Shown here in pieces: positions 1 through 8,576 of a stretch of 52,585 nt of DNA (position 1 is the first letter of the stretch; each line of letters opens with the position of its first letter). The DNA lies in contig JAIPJY010000050.1 of NCBI GenBank assembly GCA_021733925.1, positions 1 through 52,585 of the forward strand. Direction: 5' to 3'. The notes beneath the pieces were generated by a model. The model was not told the origin of the DNA, did not search any database, and saw only the letters and a program-made list of their open reading frames with translations. The DNA comes from Prosthecobacter sp. (GTDB lineage: Bacteria; Verrucomicrobiota; Verrucomicrobiia; Verrucomicrobiales; Verrucomicrobiaceae). The position numbers and the translations under genes are program-made.

Positions 1-99
1 GCGTGGGAAATGAGGCAGAAAGCAAGTTTGAAGAGCCATGCTCCTGCAACCCAAAAACCACCGCTTTGTTGTACCCCTTATGGCAGGTTTACAGAGGGC

Positions 100-420
100 T
101 CAAAATCCACGATGACCCGCCTTAACTGAGTGCCATTCCAGCCAGACATACAGCGCCACCGTCACCCAGCCGAGAATCGCCGGATAGACGATCGACAGCG
201 TCTCCAACTGGTCCGCCAGCGCGCTGCGCTGATGCAGCAGCCAGATCCCAAAGACCGCCAGCCATAGGAAGGCCACGAAGCGCTCGCGCCGGGCAAACTT
301 TTTCGACAGCGTGAACCAGGACCAAAACAGCGGCAGCACAAAGACGCCGAGCCAGAAGAAGAACTGCCTGCGGTGGTCATTCATGGCGGCAGGCTGGAGC
401 GCTGGATCAGGTGAGGTCAT
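100..420 (-). CDS. small membrane protein, three predicted TM helices
   Basis: This 106-residue hypothetical protein has hydrophobic stretches at about residues 19-38, 48-64 and 77-95, separated by a basic KKFARRER loop, so it should be an inner-membrane protein. I recognise no family. The ATG at 420 overlaps the stop codon of the upstream gene in an ATGA arrangement, which suggests translational coupling. A second ATG at 384 (MNDHRRQ) would trim 12 polar residues. The DNA before that ATG (CCAGC..CTCC..GCC) resembles the DNA before the gene starting at 1303. It is the last gene of the minus-strand cluster of small orphan genes. Confidence 0.6.
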   Translation of the reverse strand: MTSPDPALQPAAMNDHRRQFFFWLGVFVLPLFWSWFTLSKKFARRERFVAFLWLAVFGIWLLHQRSALADQLETLSIVYPAILGWVTVALYVWLEWHSVKAGHRGF

Positions 421-917
421 TGGGGTTTGTCAGTGATGCTCAGCCAGATGGACTTGGCTGTTTCGAGATCCTCCTCCCGGTCAAAATAAATGCTCATCAT
501 GACATGGCCGCCCTCGCCAAAAGTGAAGGTGTACAGGCCCCAGCGCGGCGGGGCATCTTCCTGCGTCTCATGCAGAAGGTAGGCGTAGCGCAGCGGCTGC
601 TTGTCGATGAACTCAAACTCCCGCAGCGCGTCCTTGGATGTCTTGGACTTGCACCACGCCAGCGTTTCCGCAGGCGTCTCTCCCTCCTTCTGATTGTAGA
701 TGCTCGTCCAGCACGTGATGCCCGGCCGCCAAAGTACTATGTCCGTGCCGAATTCGTCTTTTTCGAACCGCTTGGCATACTCGTCCGGCAGCTCGACGCG
801 CCACTCCTGCGTCATCTGGTAGACGCCTCGCACGCGGGGAAACTTCGGCAGTGGTTCAGCACTCATAACAGGGAAACAGGTGAGAAGGAGACAACTCAAT
901 GCGAGAATACGGGGCAT
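417..917 (-). CDS. secreted hypothetical protein, 166 aa
   Basis: The protein starts with a clear signal peptide (MPRILALSCLLLTCFPVMSA, cleavage probably before EPLPK). The mature part of about 146 residues is mixed alpha/beta and rich in aromatic and charged residues, with two cysteines (ITCW and AWCK). It resembles no family I can name. Its start overlaps the end of the zinc-ribbon gene upstream by about 22 bp, and its stop overlaps the next gene by 4 bp, so the three probably form one transcription unit. A periplasmic or lipid-free exported location is inferred from the signal peptide only. Confidence 0.65.
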   Translation of the reverse strand: MPRILALSCLLLTCFPVMSAEPLPKFPRVRGVYQMTQEWRVELPDEYAKRFEKDEFGTDIVLWRPGITCWTSIYNQKEGETPAETLAWCKSKTSKDALREFEFIDKQPLRYAYLLHETQEDAPPRWGLYTFTFGEGGHVMMSIYFDREEDLETAKSIWLSITDKPQ

Positions 918-1303
918 TCAGGTGGCTCCCATGGATAATGAATCGAAAGACTGCATGTGGGACACTCCTGATTTTCCGGAAGCCTGACGGATTGAGGAAG
1001 CGGGTTGCGACATCTAAAGCATACAAAGGGACGAGCCAGCCGATCTGGCGTGATGGGAATATAACGGAGCGTCCCTGGCTCAAAGTGAAGGCACCAATGG
1101 GGTCGCTCGACATTGCCATGATAGCGGCAAGCCCCCGCCACCTCCATTTCTTCGTTATCACACGCCACCAGTTGCAGTCCATCCTCCAGCCGGATCTGAT
1201 AGAAGTGTAAGTCGACCAAGGTGCCGTAGGTATCCAGCTCTACCCAGTCGCTCGCTCCACCCTGGCAATAGCCATTGAAGTTAGCGTAAATTCTCGGGGT
1301 CAT
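896..1303 (-). CDS. small protein with C-terminal zinc-ribbon-like cysteines
   Basis: This is a 135-residue protein if translation starts at the ATG at 1303 (MTPRIYANFNGYCQGG). An earlier ATG at 1369 would overlap the upstream gene by 38 bp and add a low-complexity leader, so I prefer 1303, though neither start has a good Shine-Dalgarno site. Residues 95-98 (CFRC) and 114-117 (CPTC) form two CxxC knuckles typical of a zinc ribbon. The N-terminal part looks like a beta-rich domain. There is no signal peptide or membrane helix, so it is probably cytoplasmic. Its function is unknown. Confidence 0.55.
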   Translation of the reverse strand: MTPRIYANFNGYCQGGASDWVELDTYGTLVDLHFYQIRLEDGLQLVACDNEEMEVAGACRYHGNVERPHWCLHFEPGTLRYIPITPDRLARPFVCFRCRNPLPQSVRLPENQECPTCSLSIHYPWEPPECPVFSH

Positions 1304-1331
1304 GGCGGAGGGCTGGATAAGTGGGTTTGCA

Positions 1332-1844
1332 TCACGGCTCAGCCCCAAAGAACACCTTGCTCCGGTCATGCTGGTTGAACTCGTCCACGATTTTGGTCAT
1401 CCAATCCTTGTTTTCGGGGGAGGCTGAGAAGGTGAGCGGCGTCTTGAGATACTTGGCGGGCAGCAGTCGACGCACGCATTCCAGACAGGCCTTCACGATG
1501 TCTTCGCGGGAGTAGCCTTCCGTGATGACGAACTCGTCCGCTTTCATGAACAGCGTCAGCGGCTTTTCAGAACCGTAATCGTTGTCAAAAAAGAGGTGGC
1601 TGGTGGACGCCAGATTGATATCCCCGCCAGGCTCTTTCGCAAAGTTGGGCGGAATGTTTTTGGCCGAAATGTAACGCAAGGCGTCACCCAGGTAAGTCTG
1701 AGCGTTCCATGCGTAGCATGTCACAGGCTCGATGTAGATACTGGTCCATGCGAACGGCTGATAGGTTCGCACCAAGGCAGCTGTCGTGGCGCTGGCGGGT
1801 GCCGCCAGCCAAAGAGCTAGAATGGCTGTGAGGAAGGTTTTCAT
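1332..1844 (-). CDS. secreted hypothetical protein, 170 aa
   Basis: Translation most likely begins at the ATG at 1844 (MKTFLTAILALWLAAPASA), because a strong GGAGGT Shine-Dalgarno sequence lies four bases upstream and the reading from there is a textbook signal peptide. A start at 1883 would put 13 extra residues before it. The mature protein of about 150 residues contains three cysteines and a C-terminal helix-rich part (NKDWMTKIVDEFNQHDRSK). I recognise no family. It lies between other small secreted orphans on the same strand, with a repeated sequence immediately upstream (1853-1895). Confidence 0.65.
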   Translation of the reverse strand: MKTFLTAILALWLAAPASATTAALVRTYQPFAWTSIYIEPVTCYAWNAQTYLGDALRYISAKNIPPNFAKEPGGDINLASTSHLFFDNDYGSEKPLTLFMKADEFVITEGYSREDIVKACLECVRRLLPAKYLKTPLTFSASPENKDWMTKIVDEFNQHDRSKVFFGAEP

Positions 1845-1848
1845 GCTT

Positions 1849-1854
1849 ACCTCC
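1849..1854 (-). promoter_or_regulatory. Shine-Dalgarno site GGAGGT
   Basis: GGAGGT on the minus strand, four bases before the ATG at 1844. It decides the start of the secreted hypothetical gene in favour of the signal-peptide start. Confidence 0.7.
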
Positions 1855-1895
1855 ATGAAATCGAAAAAGCCGCTGCGGGTCAAGCTTTGAGCTGC
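1853..1895 (-). repeat. short leader repeat, copy 1
   Basis: On the minus strand this reads AAAGCTTGACCC..GC.GCTTTTTCG, followed by a G/C-poor stretch. A second copy, about 80 percent identical by eye, lies at 3028-3070. AAAGC and GCTTT can pair and are followed by T residues, so it may act as a terminator for the gene ending at 1914. TTGACC could also be a -35 box. It sits directly before a small secreted orphan gene. Confidence 0.5.
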
Positions 1896-1913
1896 GTTGG
1901 ATGATGCTGGCTA

Positions 1914-2168
1914 TCATTCCCCATCCGGATCAATTCCCAGCATGCGGAGATGCTGCCGCTGGGCCTCATCCAAAGGCCTGCCAACGCCAAGGGTCAGCTC
2001 CTCTATTTTCGAACGGTGTCCCTGCATGAACGCGAGCGAGAGGCCAAACCCGGCCTTGGTGACAGCCTCCCGAAGCGGCGATCCGGCGTCCAGGGTATGG
2101 TGAACTTCCCTCAGCATGTCGCACAGGCGGTGCAGTTCATTTTCGTCTTCGGCGGTCATGTGGGTCAT
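1914..2168 (-). CDS. small hypothetical protein, 84 aa
   Basis: A short, charged, mostly helical cytoplasmic protein (MTHMTAEDENELHRLCDMLRE) with no signal peptide or membrane helix. The ATG at 2168 overlaps the stop of the upstream secreted protein as ATGA. A second ATG at 2159 (MTAEDENEL) is also possible. The family is not recognised. Its size and its place in a coupled string of unrelated small genes would fit an immunity or adaptor role, but nothing in the sequence proves it. Confidence 0.55.
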   Translation of the reverse strand: MTHMTAEDENELHRLCDMLREVHHTLDAGSPLREAVTKAGFGLSLAFMQGHRSKIEELTLGVGRPLDEAQRQHLRMLGIDPDGE

Positions 2169-2947
2169 GGCTGTTTTTTGCGCGGATGTTCCAGCGACTG
2201 CCTGGCAAAGTTCACGTCTCTTTTCTTTTCAGGAAACTTCTTCTCAATCGCATCAAGCAGCGGCAGCACCTTGTCCTTTGGGAAGCGTCCCGAGCCCAGG
2301 GTTTCGATGGCACAACCCTGCATGTCTTGAATGTGATCCATCGTGTTCACGATCTTATTCTCTCCCGTGGCGAGGTCTCGAACGAAATCGAAAGACCCCG
2401 TGCTCACGGCAAGTGCGTCTGTGGCCGCCTTCTCAGCCTCTTCGGCAGAAACAACCCCTTCCCCCGCATCCGTCGTCAAATCGAGCCAGTCCTGCTTGTA
2501 GAGACGAAAGCGGATCGTTGCAAGCTTGCCAACCTTGGGCTGATGCCCTTTGATTTTGTAGAAACCGCCCTTTCTGACCAGACTCTTAAAATCGTAGCTG
2601 TTGCCGCACCAGCTGAAGGCATGCGGTTGAACGCGCGTCCAGGTGCCATCTTCATTTTTGGCTTCGAGCTTCAGATACACATCTCCATCCTGCGCTCCCA
2701 AGACGATGTCGTGATCGCTGCGATTGATCAGATAGACATCCATCGGCTCGGACTTCCTGGCCCGTGCGTAATCGGCAAAGAGTGTGACCTTGCCCTCCGT
2801 GCTGGGGATTCCGCTGGGAAGACTGGCAATCGGAGCATCGCATGGAAGCGCGTTAAACACCGCATTGGGGGCAAACGGATCAGACGGCTGGGCCTGCGCG
2901 GCCAGCACAGCAAGCAGCAAGGCAAGAGGGATCAATCGAAGGTTCAT
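2165..2947 (-). CDS. secreted hypothetical protein, 260 aa
   Basis: The ATG at 2947 gives MNLRLIPLALLLAVLAAQAQ, a clear signal peptide cleaved near residue 19. Residues about 50-150 (KVTLFADYARARKSEPMDVYLINRS..) look like a beta-sandwich Ig-like fold with the usual alternation of hydrophobic residues. The C-terminal 110 residues are helical and charged (KDKVLPLLDAIEKKFPEKKR) and resemble the HEAT-like or protease-inhibitor-like tails seen in exported Verrucomicrobia proteins, although no specific family can be named. It is the first gene of the coupled pair with 1914-2168. The stretch upstream holds the second copy of the leader repeat. Confidence 0.65.
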   Translation of the reverse strand: MNLRLIPLALLLAVLAAQAQPSDPFAPNAVFNALPCDAPIASLPSGIPSTEGKVTLFADYARARKSEPMDVYLINRSDHDIVLGAQDGDVYLKLEAKNEDGTWTRVQPHAFSWCGNSYDFKSLVRKGGFYKIKGHQPKVGKLATIRFRLYKQDWLDLTTDAGEGVVSAEEAEKAATDALAVSTGSFDFVRDLATGENKIVNTMDHIQDMQGCAIETLGSGRFPKDKVLPLLDAIEKKFPEKKRDVNFARQSLEHPRKKQP

Positions 2948-3027
2948 AAGGACAATGGCTGCGGTTTCCCAGCCTGACGTTCAGAGACACACGCGATGAG
3001 GCAGGATGGATTTTTGAGGAATGCACC

Positions 3028-3070
3028 CCATCGAACCGAAAAAGCTGCGGTGGGTCAAGCTTTGGCTGTG
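3028..3070 (-). repeat. short leader repeat, copy 2
   Basis: Minus-strand AAAGCTTGACCCACCGC followed by AGCTTTTTCGG. It forms a six-base stem (AAAGCT/AGCTTT) followed by T residues and matches the copy at 1853-1895. It lies between the small membrane protein gene (ends 3163) and the secreted gene starting at 2947. Confidence 0.5.
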
Positions 3071-3162
3071 GCTCATGCTTGGTTGAGCAAGCAGCGGGTG
3101 ATGGCGACTTTCCACAGCTCGTTTAGTTTTTTGCAAGGAGTGCTTGAGGAAGGAAACCGAGA

Positions 3163-3450
3163 TCAGCGATAGAATTTGAAAAGCGAAGGCACCCAGGCCA
3201 GGGAGCTGAGGAACAGCACTGTTAGAGCCACAGCACGATGCTTGTGAGTGATCAAAAGCCAAGCAGCAGCTAGGAGGCTGCAAGGGAGAAGAAGTAACTG
3301 TAGCGTAAGAAATGCCTCCCCACTGGAATGAGTCTCTCCACTGAAGAATACAGAGGCAACTTTCAGCGATGTACGAAGGCCAATCAGCACGAGGAGTGCC
3401 GCCACCGCATAACGTGCGAAATCAAGGAATCGTGAGATAGCGGATGACAT
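3163..3450 (-). CDS. small membrane protein, 95 aa
   Basis: Hydrophobic segments at about residues 12-36, 46-67 and 73-90 indicate an integral membrane protein with short loops (HKHR between the last two helices). No family is recognised. It starts at the ATG at 3450 and has no close upstream gene, so it should carry its own promoter, but I see no convincing -10/-35 pair. Confidence 0.5.
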   Translation of the reverse strand: MSSAISRFLDFARYAVAALLVLIGLRTSLKVASVFFSGETHSSGEAFLTLQLLLLPCSLLAAAWLLITHKHRAVALTVLFLSSLAWVPSLFKFYR

Positions 3451-3781
3451 GGTTGTTGGGCGGATGCTTGGGCTCAGGCAACGTCTGGGGGCCGCGCTAC
3501 ATGGCTGACATCATGCATGGTCCATTGCAACCATGCGCCCAATCAATTGCTGTCCCTACTGATAATGACGATGGGGTCCGATAGCAGGTGCATGGTTTTT
3601 TAGGTTCCGGAATCGGGGTCAGGCTGCGGAACCGCGAAGCGAAACCCCGACGCCATGGGGGGGCCTCCAACCGCTGGAAAGCTGGTGCGGTCTGTGCTGC
3701 CTGAGGTATAAGAGGGGGAAACATCGCTGCTCCGCCCGAAAAGAACCCCGCCATGGCGGCGTTAAGCCTTCCATCCCCCTC
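3451..3781. other. intergenic region between divergent genes
   Basis: This 331-bp stretch separates the minus-strand small-gene cluster from the plus-strand DUF4175-like gene and should hold both promoters, but no clear sigma-70 pair is visible. It contains one nested hairpin (3613-3650: TCGGGGT/ACCCCGA outside, GCGG/CCGC inside). A minus-strand open frame at 3497-3754 has no homology I recognise and looks spurious. Confidence 0.5.
3613..3650. repeat. nested palindrome, REP-like
   Basis: The outer arms TCGGGGT (3613-3619) and ACCCCGA (3644-3650) enclose the inner hairpin GCGG-AA-CCGC (3626-3635). It is a possible cruciform or RNA hairpin upstream of the DUF4175-like gene. No second copy was found in this window. 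Confidence 0.4.
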
Positions 3782-6700
3782 ATGAATCTTTCCCTACGTC
3801 CCGCCACGCATGAAGCTTTGCAACGCTTTCGCCTGCGCCGTCAGCACTTGCTGCGACTGAGGGCCCTGCTCTGTGGCGCGGCGCTCGCGCTCGCCGCTTT
3901 TGTGCTCATCGCCCTGCTGGACCGGGCGTGGTTCATGCCAGATGCGGTGCGGCCCTGGGTCACGCTGCTGGCGTATGGCGGGGCTGCGTATGCGGCTTGG
4001 CGGGTGGCGTGGAGATTCATCGCGCAGGGGAACGGCAAGGAGGGCACGGCGAAGCTGATCGAGGCGGCGGAGCCTGCGCTGCGTGAGCGGCTGCTTTCTG
4101 CTGTGGAGCTGGCTGATCCACGCGGTGGTGTGAATGTGAAGGACTCCGTGGAGTTTCGTGAGAAGCTGCAGGACGATGTGGCGGGTGCCGTGGAAGGCAT
4201 CGACTGGAATGCGAAGCTGCCTACGCGGACGCTGCGGCCCTGGTTTTTCGCGGCGGGTGGTGTGGTCGCGGTCATCCTTGTACTCTGTGTCATTCCCGGT
4301 CTGCACCTTGCGGGTTTCATGGCGCGTGCGGCGCTGCCATTCGCGAATCTCGAACGGCCTGCGTCGGTGAAGATCCGCATCCTGGAGCCGCTGCAGGCGA
4401 GCACGCTGGCGCCCATCGGTTCGGAGATGCCGGTGATCATTGAAACTGAAGGCCCGCAGCCTGCGCAGGTCACGCTGGAGTTTGCCGTGGAAGGATCCAA
4501 GCCGCGCCGCACCGAGCTGTCGGCTGTGGGCGCTGCACGTTTTGAAGGCGTGGTCCCCGTGGGCCAGACGGACGTGCGCTACCGCGTGCATGCGGCGGAT
4601 GCCATCACCCCATGGCGCACGCTCAGCGCACGTGCGCGGCCCCGTATCGTGGAGTTCACCAAGACCATCGTGCCGCCTGCCTACTCCGGCTGGCAGGAGA
4701 GCGAGGTCAAGGCCGACCAGGGCGATCTCGAAGCGCTCGACGGCTCCACCATCAAGCTCACGCTCAAGGCGAACCAGCCCGTCTCGCAGAGTGACTTTGT
4801 GTTGAATCCTGATCTGCCTGAGAAAAAGACGGTGACCTCCACCACCACGCCGGAAGGGCTGCTGACGGCCGACATCACGGTGCAGGCCACGCACAGCTCC
4901 TGGCAGATCGCTTTGAAGTCCAAGGAAACCGGCTTCACCAATGAGGAGAGCACGCCCTGGCGCATCACCACCATTCCCGATCTGCCGCCCACGGCGCAGA
5001 TCAGCGAACCAGCCGAGCAGATCGAACTGCTGGCGGATGAAGCAGTGCGGCTCACGGGCCTCGCCACCGACGATGTGGGTCTGGGTGGTATGAAGCTGGC
5101 CCATGCGATCAATGGGGCGAACTGGAGTGAGCGTGACCTGCCTTTCACGAAGGCTGCGAAAGAAGCCCCGGTGCAGACTCTGCTGCCGCTGGCCCCGCTT
5201 GGCGTGAAGACGGGCGATGCCCTGCTGATCAAGCTGATCGCCATCGACCTCAAAGGGCAGAAGGTGGAGTCACCAACAGTGCGCGTGGTCATTCTTGAGC
5301 AGACGATTGATCCACGGCAGCGCGAGTGGGCGGAAAGCCAGCGCCGGCTCGCGGCGAAGGCGGACCGTCTGGATGAACAAACGCGCGAGCTGCGCAAGGA
5401 ACTCGACAAGGTACGCAAGACCGAACGCAACGCCCGCAAGGACCCCGACAAGGCCAAGGACGAGGCCGCGAATGCGCTGGCGAGTGCGCAGGAAAAACTT
5501 GAGCAGGTCAAAGCGCAGTCTGAAGAGCTCTGGAACGCGCTGAAGGAGGCCTCACGCGATGCGCCGAATCAGCTTGATGCTTCGGAAGCGCAGCTGCTGG
5601 GCAAGAAGCTTGCGCAACTCCGCCGCGAGCAGCTTCCCGAACTTGAAAAGCTCAATGCGGATGAGATTGAAAACACGGAGCCGCTGAAGCGCGCCGCCAA
5701 TGAGGCCGCCAGCCACGCCAGCGTCATCGCCGATGCGCTGCGTGCCTTTGCCGCCGAGGACACGGCGAAGATCGCCGCGCAGGAATCGCAGCAGCTTCAG
5801 CGTCAGTCGCGCATGCTTACGGAGACCTCGCTGCAGGCGAATCGTGATGCAGAGCAGCGGCCAAAATGGCAGGAGCAGCAGCGTGCGCTGATGGCGCAGG
5901 CGAAGACTTTGCAGAAGGATCTGGGAAAGCTGGACGAATCGCAGAAGGGCCGCTTTCATGGGCAGGTGCAGGAGATGGACAAACGTCTCACTGAAACCTC
6001 CGCCGATCTCGCCAGCAGCCTCGACAAGCCGGACCAGACCAAGAGCCCGGAGCATCTCTACGGCGCGTCTGACAATCTGCGCAGCCGCTTGCAGCAGGCG
6101 GCTGACATCACCCGTGGCATCGCTGAGCAGACCGCCAACGAAGCGACGCAGCGCCGGGAGAATCTGACGCGTCAGGACAACCCAGCGCTGGCGAAACTGG
6201 AGGAGGCGCGCAACCATCTTGCCACGGCTGAAAACGCCACACGCGATCCGCGCCAGAACAAGAAGACTGACCACGATGGCCTCACCTCCGTCGAGAAAGC
6301 GCAGAAGTTGCTCACCGAATCCGCCAAGCAACTCCAGGACCAGGCCGAACTGCGCGAGCAAAACCAGGCCACCAACACTCAGGCCGCGCTGGACATGAAC
6401 CGCGCCAGCCGCGCCGTGGATGAACTTGCGCGTCAGACCGCCGAGGCGAAGAAGATTCCCCTGCCCTCCCCTGAGGAGGCCGAGAAAGCACGCCGCAGCA
6501 ATGCGCCGCCATCTGAGGCCACCAAGGCGATGGCGAATTTGAAGGAGCAGGCGTCACAGCTTGCGCAGGCTGCGCGTGCGCTGGAGGCGGATGCCCTCGC
6601 GCAGGATGCCGCGCAGGCGCTTGAAGCTGCGCAGGAGGAATCCATGCGTCCGCAGAATCAGCAGGATCTCGCGCAGGGCGCCGCGCAGTCCAAGGCCGCC

Positions 6701-8458
6701 GCCGAGGCGCTGCAGATGCTGCCAGAAAAGATCAACCGCGCGCGCATTCCCGAAGCCATGCAGCAGCAAGATCCGCAGGCCGCGAACAACCTCCGCCAGG
6801 CCGCGCAGCAGGCCAGCGACACCTCGCGCAACGCCGCCGAGCAAAACAAGAATCTCGCCCGCGAAGCCGCGCAGCAGCAGGCTGGGCAGCAGCTTAACAA
6901 TCAGCCCGCGCAACAGGCCACGGTGGATGCGCAGCAGAAGGCGAATGAACTCGCCGCGCAGCTCCAGCCGCAGGCCGAAGCCGCACGTGCGCAACTTGCC
7001 GCGCTCACTCCAGAAGTCAGCGAGATGATGAAACGTGTGGCTGCTGATCTCAAAAAGACGCAGCAGGAAACCCAGACCGCCGCCGATGCCGCGAAGGCTG
7101 AAAAGCCCGTCGCGGAAGTGGCCGAGAAGGCGCAGGAGCTTCGCCCTGAAGCTGCGGAGAATGCGGAGAAGATGGCCTCACTGCAGGCGGCGCTTCGACA
7201 GGAAGCCAATGCCTCGGATTTGACCAAGCAGGCGGAATCCCAGCTCGCCCGCACGGCGGATGTCGCTCTGGCGCAGATGCAGCAGAAGACACCGCAAATC
7301 GCGCAGAATTTGAAGCAGGCCGCGCAGGCCAGCCAAAGCAAGCCGCAGGCGCAGGCGCTGCAGTCCGCCGCCGATGCGCAGCAGCAGACGGCGCAGGCTT
7401 TGGATCAACTCGCACAGAACATGCAGAAGGTGGAGGATGGACAGCAGCTCACGGAAGCGGAGCAGGCCGCCATGCAGCAGATGGAACAGGAGCTCGGGGT
7501 GCAGGAGCCGCTGGATGAAGCCTATGAGCGTGCCAAGCAGCTTGCTGAAATGGCGCAGGACGCCACGCAGAATCCGCAGGCTGTGCTTGAGGCTTTGGAG
7601 AAGGAACTGCCGAAGAATCAGTCCATGCAGAAGGCGCTCGCGGACACCGCGCAGTCCACCGCGCAGCAGGCGGAGCAGGCCGTCGCCAAAGAAACGCAGC
7701 AGGCCGTGCAAAACGGCATGGCGCAGAAGCAGGCCGCGAATGATCTCGCCCGCGTGTCACGCCATCAGCAGCGTCTTGGCGACAAAGAAGCCGCGCAGCA
7801 GGTCGCGCAGGCCAGCAATCAATTGCAGCAGGCCGGTCAGCAGGCGGAGGCCACGCAGGCCAATCCGGTGCCCAATCCGCAGGCCGCGCAGCAGAGCCAG
7901 GCCAATGCCGCGCAGGCAGCGAAAGCCGCCGAAGCCACCGCCAGCAAGACCTCCCCCGCCATGCTGGCGTCTCCGCTTGAGGAGCTTCAGGGCCAGATGC
8001 TCGCGCAGGCGCTGGATCAGCTTGATGCGCAGCTTCATCCCATGCAGGGCGGTCAGCAGCAGTCGCAAAACGGCCAGCAGCAGCAGGGTCAGCAACAGCA
8101 AGGCCAGCAGGCGCAGCAGAGCCTGAACAACGCGCAGCAGGCCCAGCAGCAGAGCATGGCCGACTCACGCAATCAGGGTCAGGCCCCCGGCCAGAAACCT
8201 TCGCAGCAGCAGGCGCAAAACCAGAAGCAGCAGGGTCAGAATTCACAGGCGCAGTCTGCGGATGGCGGGAATCAATCCACGCAGTTGCAAGACGGCGTGC
8301 TCGGCCAGGCCACCGTCCTCGTCAACGGTGACTGGGGCCACCTGCCGCAGAAGATGGCGGATGATTTGACGGAAGCGACGCGCAGCGAGGCTGCGCCGGA
8401 GTACCGCGCGGCGATTGAGAGCTATTATAAGGCGATTGCGGCGAAGGCGAAGAGGTGA
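3782..8458 (+). CDS. DUF4175-like membrane-anchored coiled-coil protein
   Basis: This 1,558-residue protein has N-terminal membrane segments at about residues 29-46, 58-74 and 152-175. An extracytoplasmic beta-rich Ig-like region follows (about 190-500). A very long Ala/Gln/Glu-rich coiled coil runs from about 510 to 1,420, ahead of a poly-Gln linker (8,041-8,240). The last 40 residues read WGHLPQKMADDL..APEYRAAIESYYKAIA, the type of C-terminal motif seen in Planctomycetes and Verrucomicrobia DUF4175-like proteins, which in other genomes often accompany MoxR/DUF58 genes. Those partners are absent here. The start is the first ATG and lacks an obvious Shine-Dalgarno sequence. A structural role spanning the periplasm is inferred. 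Membership of the family is recalled, not searched. Confidence 0.75.
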   Translation: MNLSLRPATHEALQRFRLRRQHLLRLRALLCGAALALAAFVLIALLDRAWFMPDAVRPWVTLLAYGGAAYAAWRVAWRFIAQGNGKEGTAKLIEAAEPALRERLLSAVELADPRGGVNVKDSVEFREKLQDDVAGAVEGIDWNAKLPTRTLRPWFFAAGGVVAVILVLCVIPGLHLAGFMARAALPFANLERPASVKIRILEPLQASTLAPIGSEMPVIIETEGPQPAQVTLEFAVEGSKPRRTELSAVGAARFEGVVPVGQTDVRYRVHAADAITPWRTLSARARPRIVEFTKTIVPPAYSGWQESEVKADQGDLEALDGSTIKLTLKANQPVSQSDFVLNPDLPEKKTVTSTTTPEGLLTADITVQATHSSWQIALKSKETGFTNEESTPWRITTIPDLPPTAQISEPAEQIELLADEAVRLTGLATDDVGLGGMKLAHAINGANWSERDLPFTKAAKEAPVQTLLPLAPLGVKTGDALLIKLIAIDLKGQKVESPTVRVVILEQTIDPRQREWAESQRRLAAKADRLDEQTRELRKELDKVRKTERNARKDPDKAKDEAANALASAQEKLEQVKAQSEELWNALKEASRDAPNQLDASEAQLLGKKLAQLRREQLPELEKLNADEIENTEPLKRAANEAASHASVIADALRAFAAEDTAKIAAQESQQLQRQSRMLTETSLQANRDAEQRPKWQEQQRALMAQAKTLQKDLGKLDESQKGRFHGQVQEMDKRLTETSADLASSLDKPDQTKSPEHLYGASDNLRSRLQQAADITRGIAEQTANEATQRRENLTRQDNPALAKLEEARNHLATAENATRDPRQNKKTDHDGLTSVEKAQKLLTESAKQLQDQAELREQNQATNTQAALDMNRASRAVDELARQTAEAKKIPLPSPEEAEKARRSNAPPSEATKAMANLKEQASQLAQAARALEADALAQDAAQALEAAQEESMRPQNQQDLAQGAAQSKAAAEALQMLPEKINRARIPEAMQQQDPQAANNLRQAAQQASDTSRNAAEQNKNLAREAAQQQAGQQLNNQPAQQATVDAQQKANELAAQLQPQAEAARAQLAALTPEVSEMMKRVAADLKKTQQETQTAADAAKAEKPVAEVAEKAQELRPEAAENAEKMASLQAALRQEANASDLTKQAESQLARTADVALAQMQQKTPQIAQNLKQAAQASQSKPQAQALQSAADAQQQTAQALDQLAQNMQKVEDGQQLTEAEQAAMQQMEQELGVQEPLDEAYERAKQLAEMAQDATQNPQAVLEALEKELPKNQSMQKALADTAQSTAQQAEQAVAKETQQAVQNGMAQKQAANDLARVSRHQQRLGDKEAAQQVAQASNQLQQAGQQAEATQANPVPNPQAAQQSQANAAQAAKAAEATASKTSPAMLASPLEELQGQMLAQALDQLDAQLHPMQGGQQQSQNGQQQQGQQQQGQQAQQSLNNAQQAQQQSMADSRNQGQAPGQKPSQQQAQNQKQQGQNSQAQSADGGNQSTQLQDGVLGQATVLVNGDWGHLPQKMADDLTEATRSEAAPEYRAAIESYYKAIAAKAKR

Positions 8459-8576
8459 TCGAAGAGTTACATGTTTCAAGTTCCCATGATTCGCTCTGCG
8501 TGAGTGCGGCATCGTTTCCAAAAACTATGATTGAACTCGCCAGCGCTGGCGCAGGTCTGACCTCGCTTCGTTCTTC

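Noticed and set aside
100-3450. Integron cassette array
   Set aside because: The small genes share leaders, but no integrase is in the window and I could not find paired attC-type core sites after each gene.
3497-3754. Minus-strand 85-codon frame between divergent genes
   Set aside because: Its composition is low-complexity (Pro/Ala/Ser/Arg), it carries no motif, and it overlaps the palindrome at 3,613-3,650.
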